Assembly: GCF_036711975.1 (NCBI RefSeq)
Contig: NC_091966.1
Span: 38,137,501 to 38,201,500, forward strand
Origin: Onthophagus taurus
Lineage: Eukaryota; Arthropoda; Insecta; Coleoptera; Scarabaeidae
DNA: 64,000 nucleotides
Direction of reading: 5' to 3'
Shown here: piece after piece, positions 22,139 through 33,295 of the stretch
Layout: every line of letters begins with the position of its first letter
Numbering within the stretch: the first letter of the stretch is position 1
The notes under the pieces: generated by a model
Databases searched by the model: none
The model's input: only the letters and a program-made list of their open reading frames with translations
What the model was told of the DNA's origin: nothing
Made by a program: the position numbers and the translations under genes

Positions 22139-23711
22139 GATTTGGACACACCTGCGAACAAAGAACTTTTTTGTTAAGATACCACAACAATAATTATTCA
22201 TCTTAATCCTTAGTTATAGGACATAGAAAATTTTAAAACGTAAATACACTCTCCTTAATATCTATTAATATCTATGATATGATTAAGATTAGACATAAAT
22301 AATTTACTTATATGGAAGGAGGAAATCGAATAATTAATTCAAAGCAATAATTTTATCTCCGTTGGGGGGATGAAGGAAAATACAAATCAAGATAAGTGTT
22401 CATCCTCAATTATTAAAATTATTAAAAGATCGTGAAAGTCAGATAAATAAGTTACATCAATATGTTAAAAAGAATTTAATTTTCCACAAGCTTCGAAAGC
22501 TCAATAAAGATTAACTCAATTTAATAAAGAATGAAATTAAAGTCTTGTGTTAAAATATAAAGTAGGCTTTAAACAAAAGGCGAAGAAGAAGAAGTTCTTC
22601 TTGTGGGCCGCAATGGTAGCAAGCGCACGATGTAAGCGGTGGTAGAGGAGGGCAAAGAGCTACGCGGATGAGAGCGGAGTGGAACACCTGCATTTTCACA
22701 ATGAGCGGCCGCACACCTGAGATTCCGACATTCCGCGACTCCGCTGTCCTCCGGCTCCAAAAATCCACGGCATAAAGGCCCAGATGTACGGTTATGCATT
22801 CACGATCCGAGGATCAACCAACTGTGGCAATTCCAAGACTAATGGCTCCTCAGGTCGACCTACAATCGAAAGAACTTCAAATATGTTTGTTTAAGAATAT
22901 AGTTGGAATAAGAATTAAGAAAAAAAATTTATTCAATTTAAATTTGTTTCGGGTGAACATTTGTTGGATATATCATTATACAGTTTTTTTTTGGTATGAA
23001 AGCTAGTTCAGCAAGTATCATATAAAGAGGATATCAGAAGTTAAAGATTGTGATATTACAAATTTTACAACTTTCAAAAGTTTCTTCAAATCCTAAATAT
23101 ATTTCAGATCGATACTCAAAATGTTAACAACGTTATAACTTATCGTAGCTGAAGCGATCAAGTTTCAGGTTTTTCTTTATGTTGGAGCAAGTCAGCGGTA
23201 GATGTGTGTACTTCAAGATGTAAATACAAGAAGTAGTAAACATCCAAGAGATCTTGTAACTTACTAGTAACTTACTTTAGTTACTTTTGTCCCGGCTTCA
23301 ATTATAGTGTTTTCAGCTTCAATTTTGAGACTTTTAACTATAGACCACGTTCTAAACGGGGATTTATGTCACTTGGTACTGCTTCCTTAATCGAAAAGTA
23401 CTCAAAGAAAATTTTAGCTGTAATCGTTTAATGAAGGCTTGACAAAGAAACTGGTATGATGATCACAAGAATTCTTGCATGAATATGAGGCACGTGTAGC
23501 TGAATAAAAATAGATTCCATCCAATTTTTGATAAAGGAGTACTAACAACTTTCAAAGTTATTTACAATCTATTGAAATCTTTTGCAAAATTGTTTGGGAA
23601 GAAATACTCAAATTAACAATGTGAATTTTAATAATTGTGTTTAAAATTTGGCTCCGAAACAGTCCTTGTGCTGAAACTGTCTGCATGCACATTCAATAAA
23701 GGTGATTTAAG
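22139..23711. other. No gene established; CpG-rich patch at 22560-22860
   Basis: 22590-22860 is CpG-rich with open frames on both strands, none recognisable. It may be an exon or a regulatory island. The remainder is AT-rich. Confidence 0.3.
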
Positions 23712-23900
23712 GCTTCCCAAGAGCCGAGAGAAGAACATCTAATACTTCCAAAATCTAAAGAATGGTTCAAAAGACAACCAGAACCACTGGAAATGATTAC
23801 TATTAATGAAGGTATACAAAGCTATAATAAATGTATACGGTACGTGGCAGACATAAATGATTTGCCGCCCAAGGAAATTAAGACCGAAGTATTTAATTAA
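23712..23900 (+). pseudogene. Coding-like remnant, 62 codons, unknown source
   Basis: A frame open from 23712 reads ASQEPREEHLILPKSKEWFK and continues RQPEPLEMITINEGIQSYNK, ending PPKEIKTEVFN and a stop at 23898-23900. The charged, balanced composition is unlike the AT-rich surroundings, which argues for former or partial coding sequence. No start codon, family or splice signal was identified. Confidence 0.3.
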
Positions 23901-24129
23901 CATGTATTTTAGTACTTCTACCGCATAGTAGAATTAGACTGTTTGTGGAAATATTAATAAAAAATTATGGCAAAACTTTTAGCAGATTTGTTATGCCACA
24001 AAATCTAGAATCGCTTTTGACATTCTTTTGATAAAGCTTTGAATAAAGTGATATAATACTCATCTCATCAGGTGTCAAACTTGTTTGAGGAATGTGTCCA
24101 TTAATAAATTTAATATTTATTTACAACTA

Positions 24130-25102
24130 CACTTAACCGCAAAATTAACGCACCTCTTATATATTTCGATTTATTATAATTAAAGTAAAAATTATCATAC
24201 ATTTTGAAAAACATATTAAGAATAGACAAACGTTACTTCGATAATAACAACAAATTTGACTTAAATGAATTGTAGGAAATAAACGAAAACTGAAAATAAG
24301 CAAAATCATGTAAAATGATCATTATTGTTACGAACACAAAGAACTTCTTTTGAACCGTATTTAGGTTATCAGTAGCTAGTGTTACCACCTCTGGCTGTTA
24401 TTGTAGCCTGACATCGTCGTGGCATACTTTCAATTAGAGATCTGATGGTTTCTTGAGGGATATCTTACCATACGCGAATAAGACTTAGTCGCAGCTCGTC
24501 TAAGCTGTTAGGTGGTGGATGCTGACTTCTAATCCTCCGTCCCATTATGTCCCAAAAATGCTCGATTAGGTTCAAGTCTGGACTACACGCCGGCCACTCG
24601 AGGACTTGAATATTAACATAATTTCAATATTCAGTAACAATATGTGCCGCATGTGGCCTCGCATTATCCTGCATAAGAATAAAACCATCGCCAATGTAAG
24701 GTGCAAAATGAATGTTGCATGTGAGATATCTTTCATTTGGCCTTCTGTACACTCTTGGACGACGATCAGAACTTACAAGGCAAAACCGTGAGTCATCCGT
24801 AAATAACACCTGCTCCCAATAATGGATTTCCCAATCCACGTGCCTTCTTGCAAAAGCCAATCTGTTTCTTCGGTGGTTTGCAGATAATCTGGGACCAGTA
24901 GCTGCTGCTCGAGGTCGTAAATTTTGAGTACGAAGTCTTCTTCTTATGGTATCTTGACTAACAGCAGTGCCATGAACCTCGCTTCGTTGTATTTGGAAGC
25001 TTCGTGCAGTAGTGAACCGTTCCCTAAGTGCTCGAACCATCAAAAATCGACCCTCCACCGCATTTGTAGCTCGTGGCCTGCCTTCGCCACGTCGTCTAGC
25101 AT
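24130..25102 (-). mobile_element. Tc1-like transposon, 5'-truncated, inactive
   Basis: The minus strand from 25102 encodes a Tc1-type transposase lacking its N-terminus: RRGEGRPRATNAVEGRFLMV, then the first catalytic Asp in VLFTDDSRFCL, the second in LMQDNARPHAAH, and the DD34E Glu in CSPDLNPIEHFWDIMGRRI, ending near 24369 with a TGA. About 40-50 residues between the first and second Asp are deleted, and a stop follows the second Asp region. CACTTAACCGCAAAATTAAC after a TA at 24128-24129 is a likely left terminal inverted repeat. No partner was found to the right. Confidence 0.85.
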
Positions 25103-25819
25103 AATCAAAAACTTAATTTAAGCTGTAGTGCCATAAAAGGAAAGGCCCAAAATTGAATTAGTAAAGAAGAAGCAACCTCAATTTTCAAAAGTTTAGGGCT
25201 ATCTTCAAATACCAAATAAGTACCTGGTAGTAAAACTTGCTCTATATTAATGTGGGATTGAAAATCATTTGCTACATGCTCTCAGTCATGGTCAAGACAG
25301 TACCCTTTTAGTAACAGTTTTTTGCTTTTCTTTAACACGTTCATTACCAGACACTCGATATCGCGTGATGCGGGTTCTCACCAAACGGCCGATCATGGAA
25401 AAACTATGACAAAGAAATAATTTGACCACTACACAAAACTTCAATTTCCAGCTTGCCAATGAACGTGTTAATGAAGTACTTACTTAACGATTAATATAGC
25501 TACACCACAAGCTGCATTTATTTCAGCCATAATGTTGCTGCAAGTCACAAGAAAGCTTTCAGATGAGTTCTACAAGACAGCTTTTATGTGTTTCGTCATA
25601 TTCAGCAAAATATTGTGCTACTTGTAAGTGAGATGAGTACTCAGGTTCAGATTTTTGTAAGAAGGGTGATAGCCTCAACCTGGCTCTATTCAATTTGATG
25701 ATGTACGAAATAATTGAAGAAACGATGAGTATTGGAAGAGAATGCTGTCTTAATCTATGACGACCAAGAGACCCTCAAAAGAGAATGCTGTTAAAATTCA
25801 AGAAAACAACAAAGAAGTA
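25103..25819. other. No gene seen
   Basis: Spacer of mixed composition. Short frames such as ENAVKIQENNKEVR before 25818 are not assignable. Confidence 0.35.
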
Positions 25820-26253
25820 CGAGGCGTGTCCGGAAAATAAGTACCGTTTTGATCCACTGTATTGCATGAGATTGTCACAAAATGATTAAATTATGGGAAA
25901 TTATGTTCCCGTTGGGTTCCAAAAATATTTACGAATGTTCACAAATCGAAATGCTTTGATATTTTTTACTCGATATAATGATGAAGAAGATGTCACTCCA
26001 GAATCCAAACACTCAGGATCCTTCAAAAAACAAAAATTAAAGACAACTTTGTCGTCACTGGCGGCGTCTTTCCATGAAGAGGGCATAGAAAAGTTGGTTT
26101 TCCGCTACAAGTGTCTGAACAATGGTAGCAACTAAATAGAAAAATAGTTTAAGTAAGACATGCTCTTACATGTATAAACAAATTTTGTTTTGAAATAATG
26201 TTTTTATGTTTTTTTTTGTTTCAAAACAGTACTTATTTTCCAGATACCTCTCG
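25820..26253 (+). mobile_element. mariner deletion derivative (434 bp)
   Basis: Flanked by TA (25818-25819 and 26254-26255). The ends CGAGGCGTGTCCGGAAAATA and the inverse of CGAGAGGTATCTGGAAAATA form ~28-bp terminal inverted repeats. The interior joins two parts of a mariner transposase: HEIVTK, stop, LNYGKLCSRWVPKIFTNVHK (normally after the second helix-turn-helix), then, after a large internal deletion, SFHEEGIEKLVFRYKCLNNG, the usual C-terminus. The catalytic DDD region is gone, so it is non-autonomous. Confidence 0.85.
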
Positions 26254-26255
26254 TA

Positions 26256-26692
26256 TAAGATGAAAATCTCAGTAGAAACAACGCAGTCCCTAACAATAAC
26301 CAAAGAACCAAGAAGGCGTAAACTTGCAATTTACAATTGTACCATAAATCAGGTCATGCGATTGAAATATCTCGGAGTATACATCATTACTAATCATTAG
26401 CAATAGAGACTTGAAAGAAGAAGTCAGAACACACTTCTCTTTGCTAAGCCGCACAAGACATGAAGAGACTAGGAAAATATGTGGGTTGCAGGACATAGTC
26501 AGATGGGCGCGCGGCAAACGGAGAAAATGGAAAAACCACGTTGGGAAAATTCCAACACACAGATTACCGAAAATAACCAGAAAGCGAAACCTCCTGGACA
26601 TGCCCGAAAAGCATCTCAATCGAGGTTCTGAATTGATGAAAAAAGACATAGCTGAGCCCTATTTTATAGAAGGAAGAAGAAAAAGTGTATAA
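26256..26692 (+). pseudogene. LINE reverse-transcriptase C-terminal fragment
   Basis: The plus strand reads MKISVETTQSLTITKEPRRR then INQVMRLKYLGVYIITNH (thumb-region KYLGV motif). In a second frame LKEEVRT...CGLQDIVRWARGKRRKWK and NHVGKIPTHRLPKI follow, matching the QDIVRW..rRK..W..HV..M..NRLPKI text common at the end of insect LINE ORF2. It directly abuts the mariner derivative. The stop at 26398-26400 and the frame change mean it is dead. Confidence 0.7.
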
Positions 26693-27428
26693 TACAAAAT
26701 CTTTAACAACGTTTTGCGTTACATCTTAAACAAAAGTTGCACGAATACACCAAAGTGTAGGCTTGGTTGCTTGAGTTTGATTTTCAAAATCAAATCCAAA
26801 AGCAAGATGGTTGAGGAAATGTCACCACTGGTTATCTAATCAAATTTCAACACCATTTTGATTATAAGAATATTACAATCGAATCTTTTTGGACCATTTT
26901 TGAACAGATACCAGATATATGTTATTGTTGAAAATTTGAATTTTGAAATACCCCACTGTGCCGCTTTTTGTGTTTATGTTTTAGTGTTTGTATGTACCAG
27001 AATAAGGCATTAAATAGCTGTTTAGTACGAAACTTTGAAATAAGTTTCAGAAAATCCTCAACTTATCGCTACAACTCTGTACAATTTTTTCGCATACGCT
27101 GACAAAGTAATGAAAGAAATTGTTATGAAAATAAAAGAATATTTAATAAATAATACATTTAATATATAATTCATTCCAATCAATGACCGGAAAACTGTAC
27201 TTTACCTATATCTGATTTGCGACTTAATTATATCCTTTTCTACTTACGAAATACAATTAGATTAGATTTACTTTATATAGATGAGATATTAAAGTTTTTA
27301 ATAATATCTTACATTTTCCTATTTTTGAAATACAAAATAGTCCATTATTTTAAATGGAATAAAACGGTCAATACATAAAATGAATTATCGAGACGTCTTA
27401 ATTACCATGCACAGTTGATGATATTATG
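26693..27428. other. No gene seen; upstream of the PDI-like gene
   Basis: AT-rich spacer leading to a TATA box. Confidence 0.45.
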
Positions 27429-27436
27429 TATAAAAG
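27429..27436 (+). promoter_or_regulatory. TATA box, likely promoter of the PDI-like gene
   Basis: TATAAAAG at the left edge of a CpG-richer block, with ACAGTCT 18-24 bp downstream as a possible start region. It lies ~430 bp before the ATG at 27866 with no obvious intron, so a long 5' leader is implied. A separate non-coding transcript is an alternative. Confidence 0.4.
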
Positions 27437-27865
27437 TCACGCCGCGACAGTCTCCACCAAGAGAGATACAAGTTTCTTGTCCATCGGAGTGTGACGGCGG
27501 TGAACCTCTTCGTCCTATTGCGTGATCCAGAAAAGATAAACGCAGCAATTATCTTAATCGAACGTGATTTATTCGGGGGCATTTCGACCGTATAAGGGCG
27601 GAATCCGATAATTGTTTCTTCGCTTGCGAATTCTACTACCTTCGACATCCTTATCCGGCGTCGCCTCCGTCCAATTTCGGTATGCAAATGGGCTCACATC
27701 CTCGATGAAACCGAGCCGTATTGAAGATAATGATACACGGGTAATGTTTGCGTGGTAATAAAGATCTTGTTCTTTTTTTAAAACAATCCTTTTTTAGACG
27801 TTTTTTTACGTCACAATTATTTGACATTCTTTCATCAACCAAACTGCATAATTCTATCGATAGAA

Positions 27866-28360
27866 ATGTTCGCTTTAGTTTGTTTGTTATTTCTATTTAA
27901 CTCTGTTTATGGACTTTACGAAAAGGCGGATGTGGTCCACTTGAATGTGGATAATTTTGATAGATTGGTGACGGGTGGTGCGGATACGTGGGTGGTTCAA
28001 TTTTACTCGCCTTACTGTCCTTATTGTCAAGAATTTGCGCCGAGTTTCGAAAAGGCCGCTACTATCCTGAAAGGATCTCATGTTAAAGTCGGAGTGGTCG
28101 ACGCCGACGAGGACAAGACTCTTTTGCGACGTTACGAGATAAAAGGTATACCCAACGTGAAGATATACCATCCGAAGAATCCTGTACCCGAGACTTACAC
28201 CGGCCCAAGAACAACGGATGCTTTGGTACAAAAAGTAACAGCACTCAAAAAGGGTAGAAAAGCCAACAAAGGTGAGATAGAAGACAGTAATGATGTCGAT
28301 AATATTGACGATGATGAAGAACTTAAACCAACAGAACCAATAACAAAAATTAAGCTTTGA
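27866..28360 (+). CDS. Single-domain ER thioredoxin/PDI-like protein (P5/PDIA6-related)
   Basis: 164 residues, one exon. I chose the ATG at 27866 because the frame upstream has no ATG and residues 1-16 (MFALVCLLFLFNSVYG) form a signal peptide. Residues ~20-128 are a thioredoxin fold: WVVQFYSPY-CPYC active site (Cys51/Cys54), KVGVVDADED, and the cis-proline loop at GIPNVKIY (Pro96). The order and spacing match the first catalytic domain of PDIA6/P5. It then ends in a basic linker and acidic tail (DNIDDDEEL) finishing TKIKL. P5 proper has two catalytic domains plus a b domain and is ~430-440 residues, so this is a one-domain form. The active site is CPYC, not CGHC. The C-terminal KIKL is only loosely like KDEL, so ER retention is uncertain. 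An internal AAAG|GTGAGA at about 28270 could be a donor, but the nearby stop and AATAAA favour a complete single-exon gene. Confidence 0.85.
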   Translation: MFALVCLLFLFNSVYGLYEKADVVHLNVDNFDRLVTGGADTWVVQFYSPYCPYCQEFAPSFEKAATILKGSHVKVGVVDADEDKTLLRRYEIKGIPNVKIYHPKNPVPETYTGPRTTDALVQKVTALKKGRKANKGEIEDSNDVDNIDDDEELKPTEPITKIKL

Positions 28361-28417
28361 AAATATTTTTATAATTAACTATTTTTTATTTTTACAATTT
28401 GTGTGTAGAGTATTTTT

Positions 28418-28423
28418 AATAAA
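28418..28423 (+). terminator. Polyadenylation signal of the PDI-like gene
   Basis: AATAAA 58 bp after the stop codon, followed by AT-rich and then TG-containing sequence. Confidence 0.6.
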
Positions 28424-29490
28424 CTATATATACAACTGATTGAGGTGTCGTTCAGAATGAAAATAGCAATCGGTCTGTGTGCTTGCGTAATTCATTCCGC
28501 GAAAGAGAGATCGAAACGGAATGGAGTCGGGAGGAGATCATGAATGAATTCCGAAGTGTAATTTGGGCGTAACGGATTGCTCGACGCCCGTACGGTCTTA
28601 ATTTAAATCTGCCGACCAGACGGAGACGGTGATTTCAAGGAGCTAATTGCTATGCTAAGTGCGCGACAGTCAGGTATGTCTGGCGCCAAACAGTCGCTTG
28701 TGAACAATAAGCGGCAACAAAACGTGACAGAAAATACCATCCCGGTTCTGGTTCTATCTCTATTTGTAAATCCCACGTTCATTATTAGAACTTTTTATTT
28801 AATTTTTGAAACTAATTAACAGACAAATAAAATTAAATAATCAGTTTTTTTTTTTTTTTAATTATTTAGTTATAATTAATTAATAAATCAATCATAAATC
28901 AAATCTTACAAAGAAATCTTTGATTTCAAAGTATTCTTATTAAAATTTATTAAAAAATTGGTATTGATGTGCCATCTATAAAGGGGACTACAATCAACTT
29001 TCTTAACTAAACTGAGTTGTCTACTATTTGAATTACCTCTTCTATTGAAAGGTAGATGGCGCTGAGTTCCAAATATTTAAAGAGAATTCTACATTTCGAA
29101 CTATATTTTGATATTAATTTAGCAAAATAAATAGAGACGGGGTTATTATTGGTTAAAAATTTAAAATGCAATGCATGTTATTAGAAATGCAATAACTTAA
29201 TAGTTATTGTGTTAATGTGTAAGGTATTTAAAGCTGTGGCTATCGCCTTATAGATGGCGGATTTTAAAATTAAACAAGTCATGGAAATTTAGTAATTAAT
29301 TTAGTATTAATTGAGGCTGTGTATAAGTATATAGAGGTTATGCCATTAATCATTGAGTAAATTAAAAAAAATTTGTGACAATATTTGTTCAGAATTAATT
29401 CAGTAACAACTTTTCTTAATAAAATTTTCTTCTAACTAGAAATTTTAATTTCCCACTGAACAGTATGCCACAGTAATGCCACTTAATGAA
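28424..29490. other. No gene established
   Basis: 28450-28740 is CpG-richer and ends at GTCAG|GTATGT (donor-like, 28672-28679), so a non-coding exon is possible. The rest is AT-rich. GCCATCTATAAAGG (28971) and CTTATAGATGGCGG (29248) form a small inverted pair. Confidence 0.3.
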
Positions 29491-29657
29491 CAGAATGTTA
29501 ATTAATTATCGTACTCGACGTCATCATTGTAAGTATGCAACCAATATCACAGTATTGGTATTGCAATACTCGATTTGCGTATGATGCGTATTCCACTGTG
29601 ATGTTGGTTGCATACTTGCAATGATAACGTCGGACATGATAATTATTTAACACTCTG
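29491..29657. mobile_element. Palindromic MITE (~167 bp)
   Basis: Left CAGAATGTTAATTAATTATC and right GATAATTATTTAACACTCTG are inverted copies. The arms continue through GTAAGTATGCAACCAATATC/ACAGT and its complement. The right end is followed by TA; the left is preceded by AA, perhaps a mutated TA. Size and structure fit a Tc1/mariner-type MITE. Confidence 0.7.
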
Positions 29658-30531
29658 TATATCATTCCATATCATTTTTATCGAAAAATCTCATAAACGT
29701 CATACGTCGCTACTGGAATCGTGCTCCTCAAACTAAATTGGGAGATTATCATTGAAGCCCAGGGGTCCAAAATTTCTTTGAACTCAAACGTACTGAAAAC
29801 ATTTAAATTTTAGGAGAATATTTTTTCATAAAATCAAAAATCCTTCAAATAAATCTTGATCCACATCAACAGCAATGAGTGTTACATTAAAGTAAGGACA
29901 CCAACCTTATTAAATATAATTGGTCTGAAAGAGGAGCTGCTCTATAAACTCATATGAATCGTGCCATGCCAGACCATTATAAACTTATTGACACCATGCT
30001 ATACGACAGAGACTCCAGATCAGTTTTAATAACATAAGTACCGTTGCGACATCTGCGAAAATCCGAACTCGCAATAACATCATACAAAAACTCTGCGTCT
30101 CTACATGGGGTGCTACAGCAACCACGTTGCGATGTTCTACCCTGATGAGAACAATATCAGGATGTCTTAAATCCACTGATTCCCAACGCTAAGCAATATC
30201 GCTCTGCCAAACCTGCGAAGAAAGAATGCTCCCCTAAAACAGTTCAAGAAAATAACTGACAACCACCCACTGCTGCCGATTCATGAGGACCTACCTTATC
30301 TTGATATGAATCTTCTTAGATTCCGACACTCTCGATATTTTAGTGGGAAAACAATTGCAACCCCAAAGCAGCATTTGGACTTCCCTACCACCTATGGAAA
30401 GGTCTCAACAGAGTCCGTAAAATCCACTCCACTTCACTGACTCCCAACGCTAAGCAATATTGTCCTGCCAAACCTGCGAAGAAAGAATGCTCTTCTCAAA
30501 AAATTCAAGAAAATAACTGAAAACCCAGTAC

Positions 30532-30540
30532 TGCCGGTTC
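30532..30540. repeat. Target duplication of the inserted LINE (left)
   Basis: TGCCGGTTC, matched by TGCCAGTTC at 32083-32091 with one mismatch. Removing 30541-32091 restores the order seen in the uninterrupted duplicate (TGCCGATTCATGAGGACC, about 30274). Confidence 0.7.
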
Positions 30541-32082
30541 TAGATTCTGGATTCGCGGGAAGGCAGACTGCACCGCCCGCAGCACTTTCACTTCAGCAGA
30601 TCCCTTGTACTTACTTCCCTCTTTTGGTCAGCATTAGGGTCCTTCCAGCTGATTCCACTCATGCGAATCTGGATATCTCCAAAAATGGATAACCTTAATG
30701 TTTGGAGGGCCAGGCAGTCGCATAGAAGGTGTTCCGCCGATTCCTCCTCCTCGCCGCATCCTCTGCAGATGTCGTTGTCACTTATTCCCATGTTCAGTAA
30801 GTGCTTCTGTAGATGCCAGCGATTAGACCTATGACCAAACGTAGGTTCTTCCTGGATAGCCTCATAAATAAATCTGTTCGTTTAGGGTCAGGGTACATCA
30901 GAGCATCCTTGGCTAGGCGACATCCTGGTGTCCTGACCCAGTAAGTTAGAAACTTTTTACGTGTTTCCTCTTTTTGAAGCTCTATTAAAGACCTTATTGT
31001 TGGGGCGAGGAATGATTCTGGTGATCCCGGAGGTTTGCCTACAGCTTTCCTTGCCAGTTTGGCCACCATGTCATGAAGCTTATTTCCCGAATGACCCTTT
31101 GTCCAGCAGATCGTAATCTCATTGCTAGCGGCTGCCTCACAAAGGTTGTTATGGCACTCCTCAAACAACGAGGATGAACAGCGATACAATCAGAATATAT
31201 TAGAATTTTTTTGCCAGTTTCCCTACGAGTTCCATCCACCCATAATTGGAGGACAGTTTCGTCAGGCATGGGTTGTTCTCCAACCTTTATTTCATACGGT
31301 CGTTCGAAGATAAAACGCTTTGGAATCGTATCTACCCTGCCATTCAGGAGCGGCTGTTTGCTACATGCCTCCGCCCATAGCTGGCTAGTCGATTTTCCAT
31401 ATTTATAAAGCCATTTATCGTTAGCCGCTCGCAGCCGGATCATTGTTGCTATTACTGCCTCCTCAACGTGATAATTGAGAGGAGGAAGGCACAGTACATT
31501 CTCCATTGCTGCTGTTGGTGTGGTTATCATTGAGCCTGTAACGTAGAGAGCTAGACGTTATAATTTTTGCAGTTGCAAAATAATCGTTTTATTTCTAATT
31601 CTTGGCCACCAGTTTACGGCGCTGTAAGTTAACATTGAACGTATCACTTTTGGATGTTAAACCCCAGGAGGTCCCAACGGCCCTTCTGCACCATTCTGCA
31701 CTGAGCGAACGCAATGCGTGCCTTATTTATCTTACCTTCGATGTGCGGTCTCCAAGTCAGCGTTTTATCCAGGGTTAACCCCAGATACTTCACTTCATTG
31801 GCAAAGCGCAAGGAAACTTTGCAAAGCCAGGGCGCTCTAAGGGTACCCAGTATTCTTTTCCTTGTGAAGAGGACCATCTCTGTTTTTTCGGGTTTACCGA
31901 CAGAAAATGGTCTCGACACCAGGGTTCGATTATTCTCAGTTCAGCCTGCATTCGGTCACATAGGATGTTTTCGAACTTCCCGTGAACCAAAACGGCTAGA
32001 TCGTCTGCATAAGAGCAGACACTGAAATTTTTCAGCTGAGAGTTGTCTTACAAGGTTGTCCAGGGTGAGATTTGCCGACATT
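30541..32082 (-). mobile_element. 5'-truncated LINE with RNase H domain (R1/I/LOA group)
   Basis: The minus strand contains, in order: the catalytic box CSYADDLAVLV (about 32030-32000), VNPKKTEMVLFTRKR in two frames, FANEVKYLGLTLDKTLTWRP, a decayed RNase H domain (LQLWVDGTRRE, KILIYSD, ITICWTKGHSGN), and a C-terminal zinc-binding Cys/His motif CRGCGEEEESAEHLLCDC, stop near 30588. The 5' part, including the endonuclease and most of the reverse transcriptase, is missing. Frameshifts make it inactive. RNase H after the reverse transcriptase is a feature of the R1, I and LOA groups. It is inserted antisense within another LINE with a 9-bp duplication. Confidence 0.8.
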
Positions 32083-32311
32083 TGCCAGTTCATGAGGACT
32101 TACCTTATCTTGATATGAATCGTCGCAGCTCCAAACATCCTCAATTAAATCTTGCAACTCTAAATAGGAGAAATGACTGGAACCCCAGAGCACCACCTAT
32201 GGGGATTTGAAGATTCCCACCACCTATGGAAAGGTCTCAACAGAGTTCGTACGAGACGTGGAGTCTGTGGTGATATCTTCCACTATGGCTTCCTTATGGC
32301 CATAGTCTCAG

Positions 32312-32829
32312 CACAGAATAACTAGAAGTGACACTGGCGGTATTCTTTCAAATCTGACACCAAATTGCTGCGAGGAAGCAAGGTATTGCTGTTATTGGTG
32401 GTAAAGATTTGGCGGGATATCGCCAGTGTCTTTTCTGGTTATTCTGTGCCTTAAAGGCACTGCCTTTGGTAACTCACGATAAGATGGCGGATTTAAAATC
32501 GAGGTCACTAAACGAGGTGCCACCCAAGGTTTATATATAAAAGGTTGTCTAGGTTCGTACGCAACCATACTGCGCATCACGTCACATGTGGAAAATAATA
32601 CCGCCAAGCAATTCAAACTAAACAAATGCATGGAGCACCACATGGCCATGAGGTTGCGTGCGCAATCCGTGATCGCTTACGTCACGAAACACTCCTGCTC
32701 TTGCCCCTTGCCCACAAACTAAAATCAAAGTATTGCAGCATAGGAACTTAGGCAACCTTTAATATACAAACCTTGGGTGCCGCCAACATCAAATGAATGG
32801 ACGTCAATGTCGTTTATGGTTATTCTGTG
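32312..32829. mobile_element. Small inverted-repeat element, 7-bp target duplication
   Basis: The 518-bp element starts CACAGAATAAC and ends GTTATTCTGTG and is flanked by exact GTCTCAG (32305-32311 and 32830-32836). It lies between two parts of the LINE coding text that become adjacent when it is removed. It has a second, internal inverted copy of its left end (32398-32450, CTGGTTATTCTGTGCC) and an inner inverted pair (GGTGCCACCCAAGGTT about 32517 / AACCTTGGGTGCCGCC about 32770). No coding content. The 7-bp duplication leaves the superfamily open (P-like or Dada-like lengths). Confidence 0.75.
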
Positions 32830-33104
32830 GTCTCAGTTTGACTACGGAGCTTCAAACCAATCTATCCAGCACATTGTGGAAGAGTACCCTATTAGATCTT
32901 ATTCTTACGTTGTGAGGGACTTCTTTGATGCTAAACCCGCAGCTCTGGAATGGTTAGCCGAATTGGATATAAAATTTTAGATTTTGGTTGTACCTCCTAC
33001 TGGCTTATGTATTTGCATATTTTATGTATTCGATGTTTGTAACATTTATTGTATTGTGTGTTTTATGTATGTCATACGCTAAATAAATAAATAATAATTC
33101 TCTC

Positions 33105-33295
33105 CCGACGTGATTGGCGTTTGTAAAAAAAATTAATCTTACCCAACACTTTTTACCTGGAGGTCATTGACCTTGGTAAACAAAACTAACCTTACTCAAC
33201 ATTCTTTTCCGAGTTGATTGATGTTTGTAAACAAAATTAATCTTACCCAATGACCTTGATAAGCAAAACTTACCTTTCCCAGCATTCTTTAGTAT
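33105..33295 (+). repeat. Short tandem repeat, ~50 bp x 3-4
   Basis: Variants of ATTG[A/G]..TTTGTAAACAAAATTAATCTTACCCAA recur at about 33112, 33163, 33210 and 33248, the third shortened. It follows directly after the LINE tail. Confidence 0.6.

Larger units (their letters stand above)
29900..33072 (+). mobile_element. LINE 3' region, partly duplicated and twice interrupted
   Basis: The plus strand carries decayed reverse-transcriptase C-terminal text: RTRNNIIQKLC, STWGATATTLRCSTL, MRTISGCLKST, then AKPAKKECS-type sequence and IHEDLPYLDMNR. The segment starting CCCAACGCTAAGCAATAT..AAACCTGCGAAGAAAGAATG occurs twice (30185 and 30440), so the 3' region was tandemly duplicated. The second copy is split by a minus-strand LINE (30541-32082) and a small inverted-repeat element (32312-32829). 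After these it resumes as GLNRVRTRRGVCGDIFHYG and SIQHIVEEYPIRSYSYVVRD...LEWLAELDIKF, stop at about 32980. The 3' end is a (TAAA)n tail near 33063-33090. The right boundary is clear; the left is uncertain. Confidence 0.75.

Noticed and set aside
27893..28231. 112-codon minus-strand frame
   Set aside because: Shadow of the PDI-like gene.
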